In this document: piece by piece, positions 18,509 to 25,142 of the stretch
Layout: each line of letters starts with the position of its first letter
Numbering within the stretch: position 1 is the stretch's first letter
Assembly: GCA_032334235.1 (NCBI GenBank)
Contig: JAVSGI010000005.1
Coordinates: forward strand, 3,234,501 to 3,298,500
Direction of reading: 5' to 3'
Length of the DNA stretch: 64,000 nucleotides
Source: Paracoccaceae bacterium Fryx2
GTDB taxonomy: Bacteria; Pseudomonadota; Alphaproteobacteria; Rhodobacterales; Rhodobacteraceae
Notes under the pieces: model-generated
Told to the model about the DNA's origin: nothing
Seen by the model: the letters and a program-made list of their open reading frames with translations, nothing else
Databases searched by the model: none
Program-made: the position numbers and the translations under genes

Positions 18509-18904
18509 ATGTTTGGTAGAATGAAAAACCAATGGAAGGAAGCACGAGCGGATGTGGTGCGTAAAAGTGTTGAGGATATTCTCAAGCGTTATAACGGGTA
18601 CGGCTGGTATGAACGCTACGAATTACTATCTGCTTTCGACTATACGAAGAGAGACTTGGAGGTAGAGCACGGTGCTATTTCAGAGTGGCGGCAAGAAACA
18701 CAAAGCGCATTGGTTAAGCAGCTTTTTGGGGCAGCGAAAAAAGGTTTTGAATCTGCACCCTATGGAGCAAGTGGCATGGCATTGCTTAGTATGTACATCG
18801 ACTCTCATACTATACCCGGGGAAAACGCTGCTCGACTTAGGAGTGAAATCGAAGCTTGGCATAGAGTAGCCGCGCAAACAGACCTTAAATCTCCAGATCC
18901 GTAG
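18509..18904 (+). CDS. hypothetical protein, 131 aa
   Basis: The family is not recognised. The protein is hydrophilic and mostly helical, with a lysine/arginine-rich start (MFGRMKNQWKEARADVVRKS) and aromatic-rich middle (YNGYGWYERYELLSAFDY). AGGAG stands a few bases before the ATG at 18509; a GTG at 18461 is in frame but lacks a ribosome site. By eye it is AT-richer than the phage genes. A 56-residue membrane protein follows 17 bases later with its own strong ribosome site. The pair lies between an integrase and a tRNA-like relic, the position of cargo. Confidence 0.65.
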   Translation: MFGRMKNQWKEARADVVRKSVEDILKRYNGYGWYERYELLSAFDYTKRDLEVEHGAISEWRQETQSALVKQLFGAAKKGFESAPYGASGMALLSMYIDSHTIPGENAARLRSEIEAWHRVAAQTDLKSPDP

Positions 18905-18921
18905 AATGAAGAGGAGCGACA

Positions 18922-19092
18922 ATGTGGTATTTCATTGCAGGAGCAGTGCTTGGCGTGGTTTCTCTAATAGCTAAAAACCCGATTGCTTTTCTTCAGAGTA
19001 ACCATCCCATACAAGGCACGGCCTTCGTAGCCGTTATTGGTGCTGCCATTTATGGAACAATATTTTGGATCATCGGAAATTGGGTTTTTTGA
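18922..19092 (+). CDS. small two-helix membrane protein, 56 aa
   Basis: The frame starts at ATG 18922 after GAGGAGCGAC and ends at TGA 19090-19092. The product begins MWYFIAGAVLGVVSLIAKNP, a first hydrophobic helix, and ends with a second one (FVAVIGAAIYGTIFWIIGNWVF). A short polar loop joins them. Function unknown. The strong ribosome site and partner gene suggest a real two-gene unit; a membrane effector or immunity role is only a guess. Confidence 0.6.
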   Translation: MWYFIAGAVLGVVSLIAKNPIAFLQSNHPIQGTAFVAVIGAAIYGTIFWIIGNWVF

Positions 19093-19367
19093 AATGAATG
19101 GCGGCTGACGAAGTAGCATGTTTTTGTCCTCTGAATGGCCGGTGTGCGCCGATCGCGCCATCGCACTCCGCATGACGACTGTGATTTTGCAAAGGTCACT
19201 ACCTGCGCATTGCCGACGCTCTGGTAAGCCAGCGTTGCATCCGCAGCTAATTTCCGAAAAGTTCCCATTGCTGACGCTCGCTCCCTCCTCGGTGAGTCCA
19301 GATCGGAAGCAAACAGGTCCGATCCGATGTCAACGAAGACCAGATGAAGTAGAAGATCAGGTCTCTG

Positions 19368-19415
19368 GAGCATCAGAAAGCCATGGCCCAGGTTGAGGCG
19401 AAGCTTCTCGGATGA
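19368..19415 (+). pseudogene. relic of an integrase C-terminus
   Basis: The + strand encodes EHQKAMAQVEAKLLG followed by a stop. The intact integrase ends DHQKAMAEVEAKLLG at 17919. This is the last 15 codons of a second, related integrase whose body is gone. It lies about 110 bases before the tRNA-like fragment, the usual spacing of an integrase end from its attachment site. Confidence 0.75.
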
Positions 19416-19524
19416 TCGGATTCCTGTTTCCTCCCAACGGTTTGCGGCAGTTCCGTGCGACACGACGCCGACGTTGCGATATTGAAATCAGGCTAAAGTA
19501 CTGAAATAACGTAGTTATTCTGGG

Positions 19525-19578
19525 TTCAGGGGTTACCCTCATAACCTGAAGGTCCTAGGTTCAAACCACATCCCTCCA
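19525..19578 (+). other. degenerate tRNA 3'-half-like sequence (probable attachment-site relic)
   Basis: It contains CTCATAACCTGAAGGTC (19538-19554), identical to the anticodon-loop region of the tRNA-fMet half at 39814-39830, then a T-loop-like GGTTCAAA. Compared with the 39.8-kb copy it has a 7-base insertion (GGTTACC) after TTCAGG, and its T stem no longer pairs. No tRNA 5' half precedes it, so it is not a working tRNA. Confidence 0.6.
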
Positions 19579-20012
19579 AGCAAAGAAGAAGCCTGTTCCG
19601 GCCAAGTAGCTTGGGCAGAATGATGCAAGTATCTGTTTTTGAAAAGTAATATTATCATTGTGACCTGTCCAACGATCGACCTTCGATCATAACGAGTTTC
19701 CTTGGGTTTGGTGGGCTGAGCTGTGGTGGATAAAATGACCATGTGTGTGGCGTGTTCGCCCTCGCTAAAGACACTGTTTGTGATCTCACGCAAAAAGCTG
19801 AAATAGTGGTTCAGGGTGCCAACATTGCCCCAGTCGATCTTGTCGGGATTTGTCTCGAAATGATCATCGCTGAGGGCTTTCAGGCGAGCCAGCATTGCGT
19901 CGATCTCGCATTTGGTGGCGAGAAATGCGTTGAGGACTTTGCCGTTATCGGCGGCGGCCAATGGGGCATTGGCGTGGCTCCCAGTCTGTGTTGCATCGTT
20001 TTTGTATGACAA
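19539..20012 (-). CDS. small hypothetical protein with read-through tail
   Basis: The reading frame contains a credible core from about TTG 20012: SYKNDATQTGS, then a helical block (CEIDAMLARLKALSDDHFET) and WGNVGTLNHYFSFLREITN, ending EGEHA. I recall similar short proteins of Rhodobacterales mobile DNA that stop near EGEHA. Here the frame continues for about 65 codons into the tRNA relic, so the native stop seems lost. It diverges from umuD. Function unknown. Confidence 0.4.
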   Translation of the reverse strand: MSYKNDATQTGSHANAPLAAADNGKVLNAFLATKCEIDAMLARLKALSDDHFETNPDKIDWGNVGTLNHYFSFLREITNSVFSEGEHATHMVILSTTAQPTKPKETRYDRRSIVGQVTMIILLFKNRYLHHSAQATWPEQASSLLGGMWFEPRTFRL

Positions 20013-20073
20013 TGATCGCTCTGATAGAATCGCTTGGATTGACACCGCAATCTGATAGGGATGTTCGAAAGCA

Positions 20074-20088
20074 GAACATATCAAGAAC
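20074..20088. promoter_or_regulatory. LexA (SOS) box
   Basis: GAAC-N7-GAAC at 20074-20088 is the direct-repeat operator recognised by alphaproteobacterial LexA. It lies 11 bases before the umuD ATG at 20100. A further GTTC lies 7 bases before the first GAAC. It predicts DNA-damage induction of umuDC. Confidence 0.8.
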
Positions 20089-20099
20089 AGTGTGGTCCT

Positions 20100-20534
20100 A
20101 TGCCAGTTCATCGAATCGAGAATCCAGTCCGTCTGCCTGGCGCGCCTCAACGGCTCGCGCTGATGACGGCGAGCGCAGGGTTTCCTTCGCCTGCAGCGGA
20201 CGATCTTGAGGAGGAGATTGACCCGATCAGTTGGGTTGTGCGCCATCCGACGTCCACTTTCTGGTGGCGGGTAGAGGGAGATTGTTTATGGGATGCGGGT
20301 ATTCGGGACGGAGATTTGATTGCTGTGGACCGGGCGGGTAAGCGCCGGGTCGGCCGAGCAGTTCTGGCTGTGGTCGAGGGGGCTGTGACCGCAAAGATCC
20401 TGCGCAGGGCCGCCAACCGCTATTATCTGTCCAGCGCCAACGCCAAAGAGCAGTTCCCGGACATAGAGCTTACCGCAGACAGCGAAATCTGGGGAGTGAT
20501 CGCGGGCGTTGTTCGGCGTTACCCCATCGAATGA
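20100..20534 (+). CDS. umuD: UmuD-like SOS protein with Cys in place of the catalytic Ser
   Basis: This 144-residue LexA/UmuD-family protein has the Ala-Gly autocleavage site in [10 protein letters not shown] (about residues 20-29) and the YLEEEID-like block as [10 protein letters not shown]. The usual nucleophile motif Val-Glu-Gly-Asp-Ser-Met reads [11 protein letters not shown] here (codon TGT), so the catalytic serine is cysteine. The general-base lysine in VTAKILRR is kept. The ATG at 20100 was preferred to 20061 because it follows the LexA box and matches the family start. It overlaps umuC as ATGA. Cleavage activity may be lost or altered. Confidence 0.85.
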   Translation: MPVHRIENPVRLPGAPQRLALMTASAGFPSPAADDLEEEIDPISWVVRHPTSTFWWRVEGDCLWDAGIRDGDLIAVDRAGKRRVGRAVLAVVEGAVTAKILRRAANRYYLSSANAKEQFPDIELTADSEIWGVIAGVVRRYPIE

Positions 20535-21808
20535 CCCGGCCTATCGCAATTTCGGACAGCGCCAACTTCTACGTCAGCGCGGAACGGATCTTTGACCCCT
20601 CTCTCAAGAACGTCCCCGTGATCGTCCTGTCCAACAACGACGGCTGCGCTGTCGCCCGCTCGGACGAGGCAAAATCGCTCGGGATCAAAATGGGGGCCCC
20701 TTTGCATTTGATCCGGGACAAGATCGCAGCGCATGGGATTCGGGTGTTTTCGTCCAATTACACCCTGTACGGCGACATCTCGCGCCGGGTGGTTGAGGTC
20801 TATGAGACCTTCTCTCCGGTGGTGGAAGTGTACTCGATCGACGAGAGCTTTCTTGACTTTGGTGGTATCCGGGACCGGGATGCGCACGCACAAGCCATGC
20901 GGGCGCAAGTCCTGTTGCAGGTCGGCGTGCCGGTCCGCGTCGGGATAGGCCCAACAAAGACCCTTGCGAAATGCGCCAATGAGGTGGCCAAACGCAACCC
21001 GATCTTCAAGAGCGTGCTGGACATGATGGACCGGCACATGGCGGATTGGGTATTACCGCGCGTCCCGGTGGGGGACATCTGGGGGGTCGGCGGTAAGACA
21101 AAGGCCAAGCTTGCCCTGCTTGGCGTTCACACGGCGGCAGATTTGCGGGATTTGCCCGCTCGCCAAGCGCGCTCCCTGGGGTCCGTGGTTCTGGAGCGGA
21201 CGGTTCGGGAGCTGCAAGGAGAGCCTTGCCTCGCACTGGACGAGGCACCGCCGCCGCGCAAGGGGATGGCGGTCACACGCTCCGCCGGCGCGCCGATGCG
21301 GGATATAGAGACGGTTATGAGCGCGCTGGCCGCGCACGCAACCCGCGCCGCTGAAAAGCTGCGCCAGCACGGGCTGGTTGCTGGTTCCATCACGGTGTTT
21401 TTCTACACCAGCCGGTTCAGCACCGGCAAGCCGCAGCATGCCGCGTCCAGAACGGTGACCCTCACCCCGATGACGTCTGATGCAATGGACCTTGTGCGAG
21501 TGGTTCGGGCCTGCGTGGAGGCGGCCTGGCCGAAACAGGGCGGACCCTACGCCTTCGCGAAGTCCGGCGTGATGCTGGATGATCTGGTGGCCGAGGCGGA
21601 CCGGCCCCGCACCCTGTTTGACGTGATCGACGTGTCCACTGAGCGGCAGCGTGCGGTGATGCAGGCGCTGGATGCGGTCAATGCCCGGTTCGGCAAAAAG
21701 ACGATGGTGCTCGCCTCCGAAGGTATGGATCGCCCTTGGGCGATGCGGTCTGCACACCGTAGCCCACGCTATACGACGCGTATTTCTGACTTGCCGGTAG
21801 TGCGGTGA
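20531..21808 (+). CDS. umuC: UmuC-like Y-family DNA polymerase
   Basis: This 425-residue translesion polymerase (Pol V catalytic subunit) has active-site acidic residues in [16 protein letters not shown] and [13 protein letters not shown], a helix-hairpin-helix in [19 protein letters not shown] and a little-finger domain near 240-350. The length matches UmuC. It overlaps umuD by 4 bases and so shares the SOS promoter. Mobile elements often carry umuDC; it appears intact. Confidence 0.92.
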   Translation: MTRPIAISDSANFYVSAERIFDPSLKNVPVIVLSNNDGCAVARSDEAKSLGIKMGAPLHLIRDKIAAHGIRVFSSNYTLYGDISRRVVEVYETFSPVVEVYSIDESFLDFGGIRDRDAHAQAMRAQVLLQVGVPVRVGIGPTKTLAKCANEVAKRNPIFKSVLDMMDRHMADWVLPRVPVGDIWGVGGKTKAKLALLGVHTAADLRDLPARQARSLGSVVLERTVRELQGEPCLALDEAPPPRKGMAVTRSAGAPMRDIETVMSALAAHATRAAEKLRQHGLVAGSITVFFYTSRFSTGKPQHAASRTVTLTPMTSDAMDLVRVVRACVEAAWPKQGGPYAFAKSGVMLDDLVAEADRPRTLFDVIDVSTERQRAVMQALDAVNARFGKKTMVLASEGMDRPWAMRSAHRSPRYTTRISDLPVVR

Positions 21809-21897
21809 AAATAGTAAAAGCAGGGTGCTGATAGTGCTTTTATTACATTTCCACATGATTGGCGTCAGTAAGCTGCCGCATTTTGCGTGTTAAGTTT

Positions 21898-22596
21898 TTA
21901 TGATGGATCAAGGGTTGTCATTTTGGGCTGTCTCACGTGCTTTGATGTCCAAGGCCGTACCTTTGGCATTGCCGCCCCCACAAGCGTCTCCCGCAGCATC
22001 CCGCCTGCCACCAGCCCATCCCGCACCCAATCCAGCGCTTGCCACCAATCCTCATACCCGCGACGAGCGGAGGTGATCTGCTCCGGATGAGGCCGCCAGG
22101 TGACCGGACAGGCGCGCACTTCGATTGTCCGCCATTTGCCACTGACCATCACCCTTTCCGTTCCGACAGCGACGCTGACGGCACGATCTCCATGGCGGTT
22201 GCGTTTGATGTCGACGGGCACGCAGTGCGGCACAGCGCCGGGCATCCAGTTGGGCGTGATTCCGGCTTGGGCCATTTCTGCCAAGCTGATTGCCATCCGG
22301 ATGCCGCCGAGGCTGTCAGGCATTCCCGCGACGGTGGCGGCGATCACCTCTGCGTCGGCATGGGTGTAACTGCCCATCTTGTGCTGCCCGCCGTCGACCT
22401 TGCAGCCCAGCGCTCCGCGTTGCAGCAAGACATATTCCAGCCCAAAGCCAAAGCCTTCATCTGAGGTATTCTTTGGCACCGGCAACTCCAGCTGTGCCCT
22501 TTCCACCCGAAACGCCCATTCCAGCGCCGCTTGTACGCCAAGCGGGCGTTTCAACTTTGTGCCGCCGATCCGGCCGATCCGTCCCTGCATGCTCAT
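21898..22596 (-). CDS. phage-type hypothetical protein, 232 aa
   Basis: No function is recognised. The protein begins MSMQGRIGRIGGTKLKRPLG and has a conserved-looking block GGIRMAISLAEMAQAGITPN and a tryptophan-rich end (YEDWWQALDWVRDGL). Its ATG at 22596 overlaps the stop of the upstream frame (22593-22595) as ATGA, so it is the last gene of the leftward early operon. A DNA-metabolism or packaging role is possible but unsupported. Confidence 0.7.
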   Translation of the reverse strand: MSMQGRIGRIGGTKLKRPLGVQAALEWAFRVERAQLELPVPKNTSDEGFGFGLEYVLLQRGALGCKVDGGQHKMGSYTHADAEVIAATVAGMPDSLGGIRMAISLAEMAQAGITPNWMPGAVPHCVPVDIKRNRHGDRAVSVAVGTERVMVSGKWRTIEVRACPVTWRPHPEQITSARRGYEDWWQALDWVRDGLVAGGMLRETLVGAAMPKVRPWTSKHVRQPKMTTLDPS

Positions 22597-23855
22597 GGCT
22601 GCAATTCTTCAAAAAGGATCATCTGCGCTGGGCTTTTCGGTCCTTCGCTTGGTCGCCAGATCCACGGGCCCAAGGCCATGGGCAGCTGCGAGAGTGCGCC
22701 ACGCATGCGCTGCTGCCAGAGGGTGAACTCCGTTGCCGAGCAATCGCAGAGCGCGTGCCCGATAGGCCATCCCATCAGCCATCCGACGAAGAGCGGGTTC
22801 AGCCGCCGCCGCGCCCGGGCTTTGAGGATCCGCCGCGAGACGACCCGCCCATGCGAGGCAATCATTGAAGCCCACAGCGGGCGCGAGATCGGGGCGTGCA
22901 GCGAGGACCGCCGCCCATCCGGCATGATCACTGGGGCAGGGGGGATGAAACCCTGTTCGGCCCGGTAGTGCAGGATATCCATCCGGGACTTGCCATCCGC
23001 CCGCGTGATGCTGGCTTTGCTCGATCCCTTCCAGTTCTGCGCGGCTGGTGTTGGCCACTGGATCGCTTGTGCGCTGAGCTTCGACTCGCCCCTGCTGTTG
23101 ATCTTGCCACGCAGCCGGTCGACTTGATCGTCCGCCACTGGCGTTTGCCACTGCGCCGCCTGTGCAGGCAGGGGTGGTGCTCCGCCCGAGCCATAACTCT
23201 GACCTGGACCACCCTTCGCGCCGTCCGTGGCTTTCGGCGTCGACCAATTTGTGATGCCCAGCGCCAGCGCTTCCGCTTTGCGGGTAAAATCGCTGTTCCC
23301 CGCCGGGTTGTAACTCGCCGTGCCCGGATGCAGGCTCATCGGTGTGGGCCAGGATGAAGATCCGTAACCGCTGGTGCGGCGCGCCGACTTCAGCCGCGCT
23401 GAACAGGCCTGCCGCAGGCGTGTAGCCCATGCTCCAAAGGTCTCGCAGGACGGTTTCAAGGCCGAGACTGACGTGACCTGCGACGTTCTCAACAAAGACC
23501 CATTCAGGTTGGCACTCGCCAATGACGCGGGCGACATCGGGCCAGAGGTGGCGGGGATCATCGGCGCCGCCGCGTTTACCAGCCGCGCTGAACGGCTGGC
23601 AGGGATATCCGGCGAGAACCGTATCGAATGCACCGCAGAAAGGCCGGGCGTCAAAGCTGCGCAGGTCGTCCCAGATTGGCGCGGGGGCAAAATATCCAGC
23701 GCGCTGGGCGGCAATGAGGACAGTTCGGGGCCAGTCTTCCCATTCGACAAAGGCGTGGGTGTGATAACCGGGCTCGGCGAGCATGAGGCCCAGATCAAGG
23801 CCACCGCCGCCTGCGCAGAGGGATAATCCATGCCGGGGACGTGACACCAAGCCAT
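22593..23855 (-). CDS. second coding frame overlapping the cytosine methyltransferase
   Basis: This same-strand frame overlaps the methyltransferase over nearly its whole length. It carries repeated SWPTP-type motifs (SSSWPTPMS, NWSTPKATDGAKGGPGQS, QWPTPAAQNWKG) and a C-terminal block RRLNPLFVGWLMGWPIGHA plus ATEFTLWQQRMRGALSQL that I recognise as a phage-associated conserved segment. Its stop overlaps the next gene's start as ATGA, whereas the methyltransferase stop does not. The true start is unknown: ATG 23855 lies 4 bases from the methyltransferase start, but only about residue 100 onward looks conserved. It could also be reached by frameshifting. Function unknown. Confidence 0.55.
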   Translation of the reverse strand: MAWCHVPGMDYPSAQAAVALIWASCSPSPVITPTPLSNGKTGPELSSLPPSALDILPPRQSGTTCAALTPGLSAVHSIRFSPDIPASRSARLVNAAAPMIPATSGPMSPASLASANLNGSLLRTSQVTSVSALKPSCETFGAWATRLRQACSARLKSARRTSGYGSSSWPTPMSLHPGTASYNPAGNSDFTRKAEALALGITNWSTPKATDGAKGGPGQSYGSGGAPPLPAQAAQWQTPVADDQVDRLRGKINSRGESKLSAQAIQWPTPAAQNWKGSSKASITRADGKSRMDILHYRAEQGFIPPAPVIMPDGRRSSLHAPISRPLWASMIASHGRVVSRRILKARARRRLNPLFVGWLMGWPIGHALCDCSATEFTLWQQRMRGALSQLPMALGPWIWRPSEGPKSPAQMILFEELQP

Positions 23856-23859
23856 TCAC
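22609..23859 (-). CDS. dcm: DNA (cytosine-5-)-methyltransferase
   Basis: This 416-residue C5-cytosine methyltransferase has motif I GLSLCAGGGGLDLGL (about residue 10), motif IV with the catalytic cysteine in GYPCQPFSAAGKRGG (about 73), motif VI FVENVAGH, and motif VIII QRLRIFILA. The target region is long and variable, and motif X is RLLGNGVHPLAAAHAWRTL. The GTG at 23859 overlaps the preceding stop as GTGA and was preferred to the longer open frame. It probably protects phage DNA from restriction or marks it. A second frame is read in the same bases. Confidence 0.88.
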   Translation of the reverse strand: MNGLVSRPRHGLSLCAGGGGLDLGLMLAEPGYHTHAFVEWEDWPRTVLIAAQRAGYFAPAPIWDDLRSFDARPFCGAFDTVLAGYPCQPFSAAGKRGGADDPRHLWPDVARVIGECQPEWVFVENVAGHVSLGLETVLRDLWSMGYTPAAGLFSAAEVGAPHQRLRIFILAHTDEPASGHGELQPGGEQRFYPQSGSAGAGHHKLVDAESHGRREGWSRSELWLGRSTTPACTGGAVANASGGRSSRPAAWQDQQQGRVEAQRTSDPVANTSRAELEGIEQSQHHAGGWQVPDGYPALPGRTGFHPPCPSDHAGWAAVLAARPDLAPAVGFNDCLAWAGRLAADPQSPGAAAAEPALRRMADGMAYRARALRLLGNGVHPLAAAHAWRTLAAAHGLGPVDLATKRRTEKPSADDPF

Positions 23860-24137
23860 AGCCCCTTTCGCAGCAGAGGTTGCTCGCGAATGACCAGATC
23901 GCCCAGCAGCATCACGTCGCCTATTGCGGCTCTCCCAGCGGGATTGCTCCGGCCGGATGGTTGCACCGGGTGCAGCGGGCAGGGCGATTGTTGAACTTTC
24001 GGGGAGCTCGCGAGAGATTGCCCACCATAGCGCGCGGGTAGATTTTCCAGCGTGCGCGCCGGACCGTAGCCCCAAATATTCAGATGATCTTGATTGTGGG
24101 GCGCGCGGCCTTCGATCTGCGTCATCTTGACCAGCAT
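23856..24137 (-). CDS. phage early hypothetical protein, 93 aa
   Basis: The family is not recognised. The protein reads MLVKMTQIEGRAPHNQDHL, then IWGYGPARTLENLPARYGGQ. Its ATG overlaps the previous stop as TGATG, and its own stop overlaps the methyltransferase GTG as GTGA, so it belongs to the coupled early operon. It probably serves replication or DNA modification with its neighbours. Confidence 0.65.
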   Translation of the reverse strand: MLVKMTQIEGRAPHNQDHLNIWGYGPARTLENLPARYGGQSLASSPKVQQSPCPLHPVQPSGRSNPAGRAAIGDVMLLGDLVIREQPLLRKGL

Positions 24138-24304
24138 CAAAGCGTAAACTCAGGTTCGAGGGCACCGATGGACTTCAATCGATCCACGATTGGCTTCAGA
24201 TCGGCGGCGACCTTGTCCATGTCCAGCGAGGAGAGTGATCTTAAAAGTTCGGCTGAATCCCATGGGGAAAACAGCAAGCTTTTGATTTCATCCGACGGCA
24301 TCAT
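24137..24304 (-). CDS. small phage hypothetical protein, about 55 aa
   Basis: A short frame begins MMPSDEIKSLLFSPWDSAEL and ends LEPEFTL at a stop that overlaps the next start (TGATG). The product is a helical acidic protein. A TTG a little upstream, after GGAG, is an alternative start. The coupling is the main reason to accept it. Function unknown. Confidence 0.55.
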   Translation of the reverse strand: MMPSDEIKSLLFSPWDSAELLRSLSSLDMDKVAADLKPIVDRLKSIGALEPEFTL

Positions 24305-24725
24305 CTCGATTGGCAAGGGCTACTCCAAAGAAAGATCGCCGATGCCTTTGAAGCAACGGGCTGTGATGTGAGGCTAGCAGTGGCCTGACGGGAAGATTTA
24401 AAGCTGGTGGCAACCCAGAAATGCAAAGGTGGCACTCCACCCCGGAAACCCAGACAAGCTGTGATCGTTTGAGACCTGGCGCTCTAAAGCCCGCTCCATG
24501 CGTTGTTGGCCACTGGGAAAAGAGAGCCAAGGTCTTGGGCTGGGGACAAAAGAGGCCACGATGATCACCTGTCGTTCGATACCCTAAAACTAGACCGAAA
24601 CGGGGAGTTCTGTCGCGCTCAATGTTCGACGTTTTGCGCCGTCATAACAACGTCTTGACCACGCTTTCGCGCGGTTTCGCAACGGCTTCATCCGTGGCAT
24701 TTTGTCCTGCAAGAAAACGAATCAC
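24305..24725. other. gap in the early operon without recognisable gene
   Basis: These 421 bases lie between the DUF6362 remnant and the small coupled genes. Short minus-strand frames exist but I recognise none of them. In related prophages packaging genes often follow DUF6362, so a deletion scar is possible. Confidence 0.4.
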
Positions 24726-25130
24726 TTATTTCACGTTTATATTCAGTTGGTTAACTGTGTTTTGCACTGCTGCCACACAACGCCTCCAAGCCTTCTGCTG
24801 AACGCAGCCTGCTTGGAGGCGGATCTGCCGCCAGCGTGCGACGTGACAGTCCGCGCAAAGCCCGCGCGCAGCCAAGCAATGCGCGCATCCTCTGGGGCAA
24901 CGAAGCGAAGCCAATCGGCGCAGCCCTTCATCCCTAGGATTTCGTCAGGGCTCGGGATCACACGCAGGGGCGTCTCATGGTTGCCGCAGGTGTGCTTGGC
25001 GTCGTGCATGCACCCCGGCCAGGACTGACCCGCAGCCCTTTGGCCCCGATCCCGGTGGGTTTGGTAGGCGGCGCAGCGTGCGCGCTGTTTCCTCCATGCG
25101 GTCCTTGATGGTGCGTAGGGTAAATTCCAT
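24726..25130 (-). pseudogene. DUF6362-like phage gene with two frameshifts
   Basis: Pieces of one protein appear in order in three frames. First comes MEFTLRTIKDRMEETARTLR then LPNPPGSGPKG from ATG 25130; next GMKGCADWLRFVAPEDARIA; last CADCHVARWRQIRLQAGCVQ then KAWRRCVAAVQNT to the stop at 24726. Together they resemble DUF6362 proteins, which follow the replication gene in Rhodobacterales prophages. Each join needs a frame change, so the gene is broken unless the sequence carries errors. Confidence 0.7.
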
Positions 25131-25142
25131 TTGTTGCATTTT

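Noticed and set aside
19525-19578. Working tRNA gene
   Set aside because: It lacks the 5' half, has an insertion in the anticodon stem and an unpaired T stem. It is a relic.
20061-20099. Earlier ATG for UmuD
   Set aside because: This start lies upstream of and across the LexA box and adds residues not found in the family.
23860-24165. N-terminal extension of the cytosine methyltransferase
   Set aside because: The extra 100 codons overlap two coupled small genes in other frames and precede motif I with no conserved sequence. The GTG at 23859 is the better start.
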